In this document: positions 35,268 to 43,837 of the stretch, piece after piece | How positions within the stretch are numbered: position 1 is the first letter of the stretch | Layout of the letters: every line of letters starts with the position of its first letter | Source: Arthrospira sp. PCC 9108 | Lineage (GTDB): Bacteria; Cyanobacteriota; Cyanobacteriia; Cyanobacteriales; Microcoleaceae | Length of the DNA stretch: 64,000 nt | Direction: 5' to 3' | Assembly (NCBI GenBank): GCA_016745315.1 | Contig: CP066886.1 | Span: 1,147,501-1,211,500 of the forward strand | Translations under genes and position numbers: made by a program | The notes under the pieces: generated by a model | Told to the model about the DNA's origin: nothing | Database searches by the model: none | What the model saw: only the letters and a program-made list of their open reading frames with translations

Positions 35268-36964
35268 TGGTAGCCAGAAGTGCAAGAATGCTAAGAACAA
35301 CCCGTGGCTTATCCAGTCGTCAAACTAGGTCAGCAATTGGACGGAATGGAGTTAGACAGGTTAATTTTTCTCGACGAACATCAACCGAGGAAATGGGATG
35401 GTTTGGGAAGCTGTGGACAAAAGTCACAGGAAAAGTAGTTCAGTGGGGTAAATCATTTGCGGGTTGGTTATGGGAGGGACTTACTAAGTTCTTTTCTAGC
35501 TTTAGCTTTGAAAAAGTAGCGACATTTATTACCTCTAATTGGGACAGCTTTTGGAATTTCAACTGGAATATATCAGATGAACAGATAGACAAAAATATGA
35601 TGAATATTGCTAATCAATTTATTAGTACTACCGCCGGTTTTTTGGGTAATATGGCAGGTAAATTAGTTTGTGGAGTATTGCCTACCATTGGTATTGCATT
35701 TATCAACAAAGCTGCTGCTATGCACATTGCCTTAAGCAAGGGACCTGAAATGCTTAGGGAAGTATCATCAGCTTTTGGTTCATACGTTAGGCAATCATTT
35801 AATATGGCTATGAAAGCTATAGCATGGCAACTGTTTAAACATGGTAGACGGGTTGTTAAAATGTTTTTAGCCGCAAGCCCTTCAGCGCTTGCGAAACGTA
35901 TCGTTTCGATGGTTCCCGGTGGTAAAGACAGGATGAAAAAGTGGGGTGACGAAAAAGGTGAAGAATGGAGTTTTGGGAAACAGAGAAGGGACGCTAGAGA
36001 AAAATTACCAGAAGAATATGACGGCAAGTTAAGCACTATATGGAACCAAGATAGTTCAGAGGAATTTTGGGATGAATTCTCAGATAATTGTAAAGAAGCG
36101 ATTATTTTAGTCGCTCAAGGCTTAGATGAATATATCGCGTTACAACGCATTGAGGAAAATAGACAGCAACAGTTAGTTAGCGCGGTTATAGAAAACGGCA
36201 GCGAACGTTTTAGATTAGTATCAAGTTTGCGTAATTTACAGGAAAATGTAACCAACGCATTAGCTCAAACTGAGATATTAGGAAATAGAGATATTGGTCA
36301 ATTTGTAGGGTCGGGTGATATCTCTGAAGTTCCGAATAGCAGTAATTTAAAAATTCAGTTAACCTTCATTTTGTACAATTACGAAAAACCTCCATATTGG
36401 ACTAAGGAAAGACGGTCAAAACTACAAAAAACTCAAATAGAACTCCCATCAGTAGAAAGACACGAAATAACCTGGGATAAATTACAAAGGATATTTACTC
36501 AACCTAGTAAATCGGCATTTACCAAAGGCAATATCAAAGTAACCTGTAATATGCGAAATGGTAGGAAATTTTCATTTTTTGTGAATGAAAGCTCTAAATC
36601 TGACGCTGAAAGAATTTGTAAGGATTTAGTACAATTAACAAGTTCCTCAATTGTTTATCCTTTGATATTTGAGGAACGTAAAGGTTTTGGCGGTAGGGAA
36701 AATGCGAAAAGAATCAAAGAGAGCAAAATGTATATCAGTGAAGTGAAAATACTTAACTGGGAATTAATTGATAAATTTGAACAAGCCAAAATCGATATGG
36801 GAGAGAATAGTGTTTTGGCAACGTACAAAGACCCTAGGAAGTCTAAAGTAAAAATTCCTTTACATTTTGAGAAGAAACCTAAGTGGGTAGATGACGCAAT
36901 CAGAACAGCTACTAGAACGTCGTTAGAAATGAAAACTGGGAGTCAGCCACCAACTACAGCTTAA
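35267..36964 (+). CDS. R3: large basic/amphipathic protein (565 aa)
   Basis: The Arg/Ser-rich N-terminus (about 40 residues, ARSARMLRTTRGLSSRQTRS) looks nucleic-acid- or membrane-binding. A Trp-rich amphipathic stretch follows (GWFGKLWTKV, FAGWLWEGLTKFF, WDSFWNFNWNIS). A hydrophobic region at about 130-160 (TTAGFLGNMAGKLVCGVLPT) could insert into membranes, and a long helical region and a soluble C-terminal domain follow (YEKPPYWTKERRSKLQK, KGFGGRENAKRIKESKMY). No family recognised. A virion-internal, membrane-penetration or minor capsid role would fit the layout. It is intact, translationally coupled to R2, and the largest protein of the element. Confidence 0.65.
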   Translation: MVARSARMLRTTRGLSSRQTRSAIGRNGVRQVNFSRRTSTEEMGWFGKLWTKVTGKVVQWGKSFAGWLWEGLTKFFSSFSFEKVATFITSNWDSFWNFNWNISDEQIDKNMMNIANQFISTTAGFLGNMAGKLVCGVLPTIGIAFINKAAAMHIALSKGPEMLREVSSAFGSYVRQSFNMAMKAIAWQLFKHGRRVVKMFLAASPSALAKRIVSMVPGGKDRMKKWGDEKGEEWSFGKQRRDAREKLPEEYDGKLSTIWNQDSSEEFWDEFSDNCKEAIILVAQGLDEYIALQRIEENRQQQLVSAVIENGSERFRLVSSLRNLQENVTNALAQTEILGNRDIGQFVGSGDISEVPNSSNLKIQLTFILYNYEKPPYWTKERRSKLQKTQIELPSVERHEITWDKLQRIFTQPSKSAFTKGNIKVTCNMRNGRKFSFFVNESSKSDAERICKDLVQLTSSSIVYPLIFEERKGFGGRENAKRIKESKMYISEVKILNWELIDKFEQAKIDMGENSVLATYKDPRKSKVKIPLHFEKKPKWVDDAIRTATRTSLEMKTGSQPPTTA

Positions 36965-36985
36965 TGTAGTTTTCATTGAATAGAA

Positions 36986-37001
36986 GCTACATATATGTAG
37001 C
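36986..37001. promoter_or_regulatory. 16-bp perfect palindrome between R3 and R4 (E2)
   Basis: GCTACATATATGTAGC, identical to 5392-5407 in E1, while the flanking bases differ. It lies 20 bases after the R3 stop and about 80 bases before R4. Confidence 0.5.
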
Positions 37002-37082
37002 ATCTGATATATCAAATAGTTAACAGACAAATTCAGTTAATGATGCTAGGCTCTATGTATTAACTGATTAAAGGTGATGATT

Positions 37083-37327
37083 ATGGCTAGTCCAGTAACT
37101 CTTAATATGCCACTCTCGAACACCAATTGCTAGAAGTTATCGAGCAAGTTCAACGTGCACAGATAAACGCAACTAGAAACCCTAATGGTGTAACGGTAGT
37201 TACAGCTTATACCCGCAACATGGCAACTGGAGCTGTGACAGTATCCCTAACAATCCCTACTGATGATGTTTGGGATGCTACTGATGGCTCTATCGATGTA
37301 CAAGCCATCGCTGTTTTTGTTGACTAG
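37083..37327 (+). pseudogene. R4 (E2 copy): ~81-aa protein, one-base deletion near the start
   Basis: AAAGGTGATGATT precedes ATG GCT AGT at 37083. After about ten codons the frame shifts (245 bases instead of 246 in E1). The rest reads LLEVIEQVQRAQINATRNPN, VVTAYTRNMATGAVTVSLTI and ends IAVFVD. A strong ribosome site and short beta-rich composition are compatible with an abundant small virion protein. Confidence 0.5.
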
Positions 37328-37407
37328 GGTTCATTAACTAGGTAGACATTAACACTATTGTTGTCTACCTATCTAAAGTTTTGTTTGATAATTAATGAGG
37401 TTAAATT

Positions 37408-38049
37408 ATGCCATTAAATGATGCTTACGATAAATATAAAGCAAATTTTGTTGCTAAACTAGCGGAACCGAAAGGCACTTGTATCGGCAGGAGTTTGATG
37501 GTTGAGGCTCCAGTAGACAAGACATCAAAGTATGTTATCCCAATGCCTATGTTGCTGCTTTATACGCTATCCGATAACGCCGTAACACAGGAACCCGTCC
37601 TGGTGCGAGACTTAACTATCTGGAGACCTCCCGTTAGTGGAACTACATCAACTAATGCTAATAGGCGTAATATCATACCAGGGGCTAGAGTTAGGTCATG
37701 GAAACGTATAGAGTACACAAAGATTTTTGTAGAAGCTCCTGCTCTATGGGTGGAGTATGGAGAACATATCGCACATCAGGAACTAACGCGGGTGATAGGA
37801 AGCTAAGATTTATTGGTTTAAAAGTTCCTCAAATTTTCTCGATTAATTCTTTGCTATATGTTTTTGCTCATTACTGGAGCAAAAAAACCCGCGAGTATTA
37901 GAACCTATAACTCAATGTTTCGTATTCCGGCTGAATCTGAAATTACCCTCGATAACCTAGGAGAACTAACCACAGGTAAAACTGAAGCACCTAATCAAGT
38001 ACAAGGAAACCTTAGCGCTTTACCTGAGAAAACAGGCAACAAACCATAA
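37408..38049 (+). pseudogene. R5 (E2 copy): ~213-aa candidate coat-like protein, shifted frames
   Basis: Starts MPLNDAYDKYKANFVAKLAE after a TGAGGTT site. The first 130 residues are in one frame (RSLMVEAPVDKTSKYVIPMP, RDLTIWRPPVSG, NRRNIIPGARVRSWKR). Compensating shifts near 37740 and 37880 lead to LRFIGLKVPQIFSINSLLYV and PASIRTYNSMFRIPAESE. The total of 642 bases is a multiple of three, so small paired indels are enough to restore it. The length and position before a terminator suggest a main structural protein; no capsid family was recognised. Confidence 0.5.
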
Positions 38050-38074
38050 TAACTATCTTGTTGCTAATTATATA

Positions 38075-38111
38075 CCCGTTAAATCACAAAATAGGATTAA
38101 CGAGTTTTTTG
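38075..38111 (+). terminator. Terminator after R5 (E2)
   Basis: CCCGTTAA and TTAACGAG arms around an A-rich loop, followed by TTTTTTGT. It matches the function, not the sequence, of the E1 terminator at 6482-6512. Confidence 0.65.
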
Positions 38112-38242
38112 TATTGGTTATTATTTGTACATTCTATATATACTTAATGTAATACTTGATATTTTTATAAATAAGTGTAAATTGTATAATTTATGTTTAT
38201 TTTTAATAAATTAATTAGATAAGATAATTTTAATTAAATACA
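38112..38242. promoter_or_regulatory. AT-rich region upstream of R6 (E2)
   Basis: About 130 bases, mostly A and T, with no gene. TGTATAATTTATG near 38195 offers a TATAAT box. Promoter of the R6-R15 block by position. The first possible R6 codon is GTG at 38243. Confidence 0.45.
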
Positions 38243-38707
38243 GTGAATTCAAAAGAGCAAGGTAACTATACAGTTACAGAATCAATTGAAGGTAGCGTAA
38301 CTGTAGAAAATGTAACTAATGTCAATACTAATAAAGTATTGACTCCTACAGAATACCAAGAGACGTTGAGTCGGTTTAATCAGTTTACTAAGTTTCTGGA
38401 GTTGGTTAATACTTACCTTCCTTACCCCAAAACTTCATTAATTCAATCATTGACCAACAAACTCCAAACGTCGGAGATTATCAACTCAAATACCTTTTAT
38501 CTGACATATTCAGAGATTGCCACACTTAAACGAGTCACCAACGCAATCCTGACGCTATTAAAAGCAGGTGGAGTAAAGCTACCTCGTAAGGTTACGGGAG
38601 CCATACAGGATGATATTAATGCACTAGAAGACCATCTATTGGGCTCTGAGAGTGATTTAGAGGATGAAGATAATGAAGTCAACCCATTTTCTAGTTGGTT
38701 AGATTAA
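38243..38707 (+). CDS. R6: unknown protein (154 aa)
   Basis: Intact in both elements, which is rare here. The N-terminal 30 residues are variable and the middle is conserved: TPTEYQETLSRFNQFTKFLE, YLPYPKTS, LTYSEIATLKRVTNAILTLL, VKLPRKVTGAIQDDINALED. It is helical, with an acidic C-terminus (DLEDEDNEVNPFSSWLD). No motif of a known family. As the first gene after the internal promoter it could be a regulator or replication protein. The initiator codon appears to be GTG. Confidence 0.65.
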   Translation: MNSKEQGNYTVTESIEGSVTVENVTNVNTNKVLTPTEYQETLSRFNQFTKFLELVNTYLPYPKTSLIQSLTNKLQTSEIINSNTFYLTYSEIATLKRVTNAILTLLKAGGVKLPRKVTGAIQDDINALEDHLLGSESDLEDEDNEVNPFSSWLD

Positions 38708-38805
38708 TCCCACACCAAAAACAAAACCGCTTATGTGTAAATTTTTTAGGGACTCTATTTTAAAAGCACATAAGCGGTAGCCACTAAGCATTAGGAAATT
38801 ATAGC

Positions 38806-39158
38806 ATGATACCACGTCATTGGTCCGAGGTTAGGCTTAACCTACGAAACATCACGTTAACCCCCTTGATGTATATCGGTCATTCCCTATATATCAAAGT
38901 TCCAATTTCCAGTGGAAAGTCAGGAATAACGCGCCATCAACTTTAGTTAAGTTTGATAAGGATTTTATCGCTTATTTTTTAGGTAAAATCATTAAAAAAT
39001 TAATACCATTAAACCCCGAAAAACTTGAGGAATTAATGGAGGATGCACTTGAGTATTACAGAGAAGAATACAGCATCTATGCGGCGGAAAATGGCTTAGA
39101 CAAAGAAATTGATAACCCTAGCGGAAGTTTCGGAGTGCACCCAAAAGATGAGAAATAA
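38806..39158 (+). pseudogene. R7 (E2 copy): ~117-aa unknown protein, frameshifted
   Basis: MIPRHWSEVRLNLRNITLTP begins it. A shift near 38925 moves the rest (VKFDKDFIAYFLGKIIKKL, EELMEDALEYYREEYSIYAA) to another frame ending at 39158, eleven bases inside R8. The E1 copy is broken elsewhere, so the ancestral protein of about 107-117 aa can be reconstructed. Confidence 0.5.
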
Positions 39159-39552
39159 ATACAATGCTAGAGGACAAAAAATAGACAGCTATTATTTTTC
39201 AAGTGCATTTGAATGTAGGGTTTATCACCTTCTACGAAAACATGATAATCAATTAATTGTTCACCCTAAAATGACATTAATTGAACATGCAAAACCTTGG
39301 AAAAATATCACCTGGATTCCAGATTTTTAGAGTCCGTTCTTTAATCGTTACATCGAAGTTAAGGGAGTATTAACTGATTCATTTAAGCTAAAAATGCAGT
39401 TATTGCAGTACCTTAATCCTGGTTTAGTCAATCAGTGTTGGTTTGTTATAAGGGGGACATCCTACCGATGGCAAGGCATCTCATTTATCAATATCGACGA
39501 GTTTAAGGGGCTTTTGAAAAACTTAGAGATTCCAAGGGTAAACAATGAATAA
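39148..39552 (+). pseudogene. R8 (E2 copy): PD-(D/E)XK nuclease, amber at a conserved Tyr
   Basis: I placed the start at ATG 39148 (MRNKYNARGQKIDSYYFSS) by alignment with E1 R8. The nuclease core is present (ECRVYHLLRK, WIPDF, YIEVKGVLTDSFKLKMQLL), but TAG at 39328-39330 replaces the Tyr codon after PDF. The remainder of the frame is open to 39552 and overlaps R9. One base substitution (TAT to TAG) explains the loss. The E1 copy (7634-8017) is intact and could supply the function. Confidence 0.7.
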
Positions 39553-39910
39553 ACTGCACTACAAGGGGTTATTTTCCATTGACGGTGAGTTAATAAACAC
39601 CACCTATAACCCACACCTATTTGAGTCAGAAACCACTCAAATAGCCTACCGGATACTAACCCCTATAAAGGAACATAAAACCCAGGAAATCCTTGATTTA
39701 GCTTATTCCTATATGGGTTGTTATAGCCCTAGGGGGGACTACAGAGGTCACGCTACAGCAAGGTTGACAAATGAAGGCAGCCTACGAGTATCAATTGTTG
39801 GTAACCCTCAATTTTGGGAGGTATGCAAAAAAATTTCAAACGTCATAATCAATCATCAAAGGATAATTAATCATGAGTATCGGATATTACGGCAAAAAAC
39901 AGGACGATAA
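39545..39910 (+). CDS. R9: unknown protein (121 aa)
   Basis: Homologue of 8044-8385. MNKLHYKGLFSIDGEL, TTYNPHLFESET, KEHKTQEI and the CYSPRGDYRGHA stretch are shared. The C-terminal 25 residues differ from E1 and overlap the R10 start by 38 bases, so a late frameshift may have extended it. Unknown fold and function. Confidence 0.55.
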   Translation: MNKLHYKGLFSIDGELINTTYNPHLFESETTQIAYRILTPIKEHKTQEILDLAYSYMGCYSPRGDYRGHATARLTNEGSLRVSIVGNPQFWEVCKKISNVIINHQRIINHEYRILRQKTGR

Positions 39911-40589
39911 ATTTAGTTATTGCAGTGCAGTTAAGCCCGGTGAAACGGCAACCTTTCTAATTGTTGATTATGCATAATTCCGAATTAAGTCACCTCATTT
40001 ATGGATATTCGGGAAAGGTGTATCAGGGGATTTTTCTAACTTCAATGATAGGGATTGGAGTTATTCCAAAGGTGATAAATAATTAATTGCTGTACGGTTT
40101 TGTATTGAAAAATACGAGACTGAATATAACGGCAAAAAACGAGAATACACCCCTACATCTCCAGAACTCGCATTGCTTAAAATAGTCGAAAGTGACTCAA
40201 TGCTTACAGACGGTTCTGTGATGTTTACAGCAACAATAAATCTAAGTCAATCATCAGTCAGACCTTCTGACAGGATATTAGAGGGAAATATCGGAGACGA
40301 TAATTTAAACTCTGATATTTCTAATATCTTAGAAATTGAATGTATTAATCCATTCAATCAATCTTTCGCTACTTACTCAATCGGAGATATTGACGCTTTC
40401 ATTGAATCCAAAACTAAAAATAAAGCAGGATTTAATGGAAAGGCAAAATACAAAACCTTCGAGGAAAGGTTAACAGAAGGGGCTAAGGTTTTGGATTGTG
40501 ACCCTAGCTTTGAGAGTCTTTATAACAAGGTTAAACAACTTGATTCTAATGTATTAATTGCATTAATTGAATTACTGCGATTAATGTAG
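39873..40589 (+). pseudogene. R10 (E2 copy): ~238-aa unknown protein, two in-frame TAA
   Basis: The ATG at 39873 (MSIGYYGKKQDDKFSYCSAV) follows AAAGGATAATTAATC. The 717-base frame is otherwise continuous, with TAA at 39975-39977 and 40080-40082. Conserved parts: SPHLWIFGKGVSGDFSNFND, FCIEKYETEYNGKK, MFTATINLSQSS, FESLYNKVKQLDSNVLIALI. Unknown family. It precedes the ATPase and ends 85 bases before it. Confidence 0.55.
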
Positions 40590-40673
40590 TCACAAATAAA
40601 TCCCCCCTAAATATTTAGGGGGAATAACCACCATACCATGTCAACAAGTCAAGAGCGATAAGAGGTTACTACC

Positions 40674-41873
40674 ATGTCTGAGGACTATATTGATTATAGA
40701 CTAATTAGAAGTCAGATGTCATCTGAACTAGAAGAAATAATCACAGAAGGCAACCTGGGTGAGCAATTAGAGTCTGTTTTACGGGCTGTCTGTGTTCTAC
40801 CATATCCTGATATTCAGTTTCCAATTATCGCCTCGTTTATAGCGTCTCCAGTAACCCTTATGAGTACAGCTGGCATCCTGTTCCTTTGGGGGTCTAGCGG
40901 TACTGGAAAGTCACAGATAGCTACCGTAGCATCTGAACTATACAAGACAACCTCGGTGCTTGCTAATAGCACTTTCGCTTCACTGAGAAACAAGATACAA
41001 CATGAACGATTTTATGACCCCCTTCAATGTGAATTTGAGAAAAATTTTATATTGGTATGGGAAGATATCACCCCTAGCTTATTAATTGAAAATGAGAATA
41101 TGTTATCGCTTTTCAAGGTGTTAAACCGCAAAAATAGCCGAATAACCATCAGTAGTCAGACACCGGGAACTAACATGATTTTTAATGCTTTCGCTTTAAA
41201 GGTGATTAATTCAATACATCCATTGTGGACATTTTGGGAGTTAAACGAACTCAAAAGACGGATGTTTCCTATATGGTTTAAAAAACGAGAGACTATGACA
41301 TCAGAGGAATATAGAGGGAATCATTTTGAATTAAACGAATTAAGCGATATTGAGGATATAACGCTAGACAAGCTATCATCTCAATTAGAGATTTTCTGGC
41401 GAAATCTCGATAACTGCAATCAATACAGTAAAGCTAAGAAACTGTTACAGAAACATAAAAAAGATATCACCAATTGTAGGTTGTCATTAGAGATTATCGC
41501 GACACATTCATTAATATATGAATCACCTTTGAGAGAGTCAATTAAACAATTTAATGATTACTGGGAGTTAATAAATGAAAAGGTTTTGACAATATCATCG
41601 GGTACTGAACAATTTTTAGACAGCTTTATAAGCCAAAGTATTGAGGCAAAAATGAAACAAAACAACCAGGCAATTAACGCGGGATGTCCTGAGTTAACCG
41701 AGGTTGTAACTGATATCGACCCGAAAGCGTTAAAAGAAGCCATTGAGAGAGCTAAAACAGATGGATATCTTGATAGTCGCGTTAATGTTTCAGAGTTGAC
41801 TAATCTAATGAAAAGCAGGGGCTATTCAATGATTAATCAAAACGGCAAAAACGTTTGGAAACAAATTATTTAA
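40674..41873 (+). CDS. R11: P-loop ATPase / helicase-like protein (399 aa)
   Basis: Intact. Walker A is FLWGSSGTGKSQIATVA near residue 84. Walker B is probably NFILVWEDI near 127-135 (ends D in EDI). A polar motif RITISSQTPGTN near residue 160 sits where SF3 or RecA-like ATPases have their sensor, and Arg-rich ELKRRMFP follows. A helical C-terminal part ends with a winged-helix-like segment (VSELTNLMKSRGYSMINQNGKNVWKQ). This could unwind DNA for replication or package it; the wHTH-like tail favours replication. It is preceded by AAGAGGTTACTACC. It is the most conserved gene of the element. Confidence 0.75.
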   Translation: MSEDYIDYRLIRSQMSSELEEIITEGNLGEQLESVLRAVCVLPYPDIQFPIIASFIASPVTLMSTAGILFLWGSSGTGKSQIATVASELYKTTSVLANSTFASLRNKIQHERFYDPLQCEFEKNFILVWEDITPSLLIENENMLSLFKVLNRKNSRITISSQTPGTNMIFNAFALKVINSIHPLWTFWELNELKRRMFPIWFKKRETMTSEEYRGNHFELNELSDIEDITLDKLSSQLEIFWRNLDNCNQYSKAKKLLQKHKKDITNCRLSLEIIATHSLIYESPLRESIKQFNDYWELINEKVLTISSGTEQFLDSFISQSIEAKMKQNNQAINAGCPELTEVVTDIDPKALKEAIERAKTDGYLDSRVNVSELTNLMKSRGYSMINQNGKNVWKQII

Positions 41874-41886
41874 GGAGGGAATTAAA

Positions 41887-42108
41887 ATGACTCAAAATAA
41901 CATTGACGCTATTACTCAAACAAGGTTTAAAACGTTTAAACAAATGGTAGACACCACGATTTACAATGCTACCAAACAAGACGCTAAGGATACTTTGATA
42001 ACAATAATGAATGATTGTCAAACCGAGTATTCCCTGGCAGTCGCAAAGGAACAATTACTCCTAAAACAGCTTAATTATATTAAGCATTTACTAACCAAAA
42101 TTGAATAA
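41887..42108 (+). CDS. R12: small helical protein (73 aa)
   Basis: Strong TAAGGAGGGAATTAAA ribosome site, 13 bases after R11. Two predicted helices (TRFKTFKQMVDTTIYNATKQ, KEQLLLKQLNYIKHLLTKIE) are conserved with E1. Unknown; it may work with the ATPase because of tight linkage. Confidence 0.6.
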   Translation: MTQNNIDAITQTRFKTFKQMVDTTIYNATKQDAKDTLITIMNDCQTEYSLAVAKEQLLLKQLNYIKHLLTKIE

Positions 42109-42170
42109 TTTAAACCCTTCCGAAATGACGTTAAACTATCACAACTTAACCACTATCAAAGGATAAATCC

Positions 42171-42449
42171 ATGTCAATCAAATTAAGTACACCCGGATTA
42201 AACGTAGTAGAATATAGCTACATGAGTAATCGATTAAATCCTAACGTTGTAGGATTACTTGACTTAGTAGAACTTGCTATCACATCTGAACAATTCGACG
42301 AAATTGTCGAATTTATTCAAATCCACAGGCATTTTTTAAACACGGAAATCGAGTTACTCAAAGGTATTGAAGCCTTGCTTGATGCAAAAATTACAGAACA
42401 CAACAATAATCAAAATCACCCCGATAATGATGATCACAAGTTCAATTAA
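42171..42449 (+). CDS. R13: small unknown protein (92 aa)
   Basis: MSIKLSTPGLNVVEYSYMSN starts it, after AAAGGATAAATCC. A helical middle (LDLVELAITSEQFDEIVEFI) precedes an Asn/Asp/His-rich tail (NNNQNHPDNDDHKFN). The E1 copy is truncated by stops. Unknown function. Confidence 0.55.
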   Translation: MSIKLSTPGLNVVEYSYMSNRLNPNVVGLLDLVELAITSEQFDEIVEFIQIHRHFLNTEIELLKGIEALLDAKITEHNNNQNHPDNDDHKFN

Positions 42450-42467
42450 TCAATAGGAAATAAAGCC

Positions 42468-42749
42468 ATGAATGAGTTTGAACAAGAAAAAATGATGGTT
42501 ATTGCAGAAATGGCTAGGGAGATTTTTGTCAGATTAGCTGGCAATAATTTAACAGCAACTCGTGAGGATAGAATCACGATAGCAGAAATTGCTCATAATT
42601 ACGCTATTGACTTTCTGGCAGTACACGAGAAATGGGTAGAATCTCAGTATCCAATTATTACTCGATTCGATTCAGACGTAATATCACCTGAATGTAACCT
42701 TAATGGTTATAACAGCGATATCCTACTGGGAGGTGATTTTCATGCCTAA
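42468..42749 (+). CDS. R14: small unknown protein (93 aa)
   Basis: MNEFEQEKMMVIAEMAREIF begins it after ATAGGAAATAAAGCC. The EIAHNYAIDFLAVHEKWVES part is conserved with E1. It ends inside the R15 ribosome site, so R14 and R15 are coupled. The fold looks helical. The function is unknown. Confidence 0.55.
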   Translation: MNEFEQEKMMVIAEMAREIFVRLAGNNLTATREDRITIAEIAHNYAIDFLAVHEKWVESQYPIITRFDSDVISPECNLNGYNSDILLGGDFHA

Positions 42750-43068
42750 GCTACTCCCAGTAGTCACACTAACAGGGTCTTACAAAGGGTTTCTGGTAGG
42801 TCATGGTAATATCTGTATCGAAGTAGGTTCTTTAGAATGGTTTAAATACCTAGAAACCCATAAATCTTTTTCAGTAGAGGTTAATGGTAAACGATTTACA
42901 GCTTGCAAAAAACTCTCAATTAATGGTTTTACCTACTGGAACCTCAAAGGGTGGGATGGTAGCGTCAATCATCACATCTACATAGGGAAATCTGACCAAC
43001 TCATTGTAGACAAGCTAACAGACGTAGCGTTAGCTATGATTACTAAGTGCAGAATGAGTAACAGCTAA
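42742..43068 (+). CDS. R15: small beta-hairpin protein (108 aa)
   Basis: ATG at 42742 follows GGAGGTGATTTTC and aligns with the E1 start. The KSFSVEVNGKRFTACKKLSI, TYWNLKGWDG, HHIYIGKSDQLIVDKL pattern resembles a short module common in cyanobacterial plasmid or regulator proteins. About two thirds of residues are shared with E1, and both copies are intact. A DNA-binding or terminal-repeat-binding role is a reasonable guess, as it is the last gene beside the right end. Confidence 0.6.
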   Translation: MPKLLPVVTLTGSYKGFLVGHGNICIEVGSLEWFKYLETHKSFSVEVNGKRFTACKKLSINGFTYWNLKGWDGSVNHHIYIGKSDQLIVDKLTDVALAMITKCRMSNS

Positions 43069-43110
43069 ACCCTAAACCCTAACACCTAACACCTAACAGC
43101 TAACCCTAAC
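43061..43110. repeat. Telomere-like CCCTAAA/ACACCTAA array (E2 right)
   Basis: AAACCCTAAACCCTAACACC continues as two CACCTAA units, CAGCTAA and CCCTAA. Mirror images lie at 30095-30124. Units are 6-8 bases. Confidence 0.65.
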
Positions 43111-43555
43111 TCAATAACAACCTTAACCCTTATCGTGTCCTATCATGATAGGGGTTGTTTGTATTTTTTGCCAGTAGTCTATTGCCAGTAGTCTATTGGA
43201 AGTTTATATGAACCCACCCCTAGTTTACCCACAATAAACACCCTAAGCCAAAACCTTAACCCGTCTATTAGGGGTAATCATCCTGTGCGGAACTCAGTAC
43301 CCCTATAAATTGGAGACTTGTCTAGCGGTATGTAGGTATCGGTTTCGATGGGGAATCAATTCTCTAGGATTATGTAGGTATCAGCGAGAGATGACGAAAC
43401 AAGTTACCAGTTGAAAAGTTGTTTGGGGGTATCGCTTCAGTATGTCATAGCCAGGTTAGTCGTGATTATGCGATCGCATTTTGTTGGTAGTGAGTAGGCT
43501 CCCCAATATTTCCCCAATAATCTGACTCCCATAGATAACCGGATAGGCAGCCTGA

Positions 43556-43595
43556 TATCGTTGTACATTGATAGGAGTATCGTTGTACATTGATA
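43556..43595 (+). repeat. Pair of 18-bp iterons (E2)
   Basis: TATCGTTGTACATTGATA at 43556 and again, identical, at 43578, spaced 22 bp (two helical turns). The E1 pair at 14725-14764 has the same spacing. Candidate initiator- or recombinase-binding sites. Confidence 0.65.
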
Positions 43596-43780
43596 ACCTA
43601 GTGGGTTCCCCCTACGGCTACCTACGGCTATCGTGTTGACTTTGAGCCATAGATAAATCCCACTGCGATCGCACTCATTACCGTCCTATTATTAGCACTG
43701 GTAGCTTTAGGTAATACCCTGCAAAATTGAACCCATACCCTCCCCTAACCGAAACAAGCACTATTGGGGAAACGAACGAT

Positions 43781-43837
43781 GTGATAGCAGTCAATGGTGA
43801 GGAACGAACCGATAGGCTTGCCATTGACTGCTATCAC
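43781..43837. repeat. Large stem-loop in the right terminal repeat of E2
   Basis: GTGATAGCAGTCAATGG and its exact complement CCATTGACTGCTATCAC enclose a 23-base loop with GAACGAACCGATAGG. The arms are perfect here. Confidence 0.8.

Noticed and set aside
35614..36036. 140-aa minus-strand frame opposite R3
   Set aside because: A similar shadow occurs in E1 only because the R3 DNA is conserved; R3 has ribosome-site coupling and is the coding frame.
39148..40589. Alternative genetic code (stop recoding) in the elements
   Set aside because: In-frame stops include TAA, TAG and TGA in different genes, fall at different places in E1 and E2, and coexist with deletions and frameshifts; no consistent recoding.
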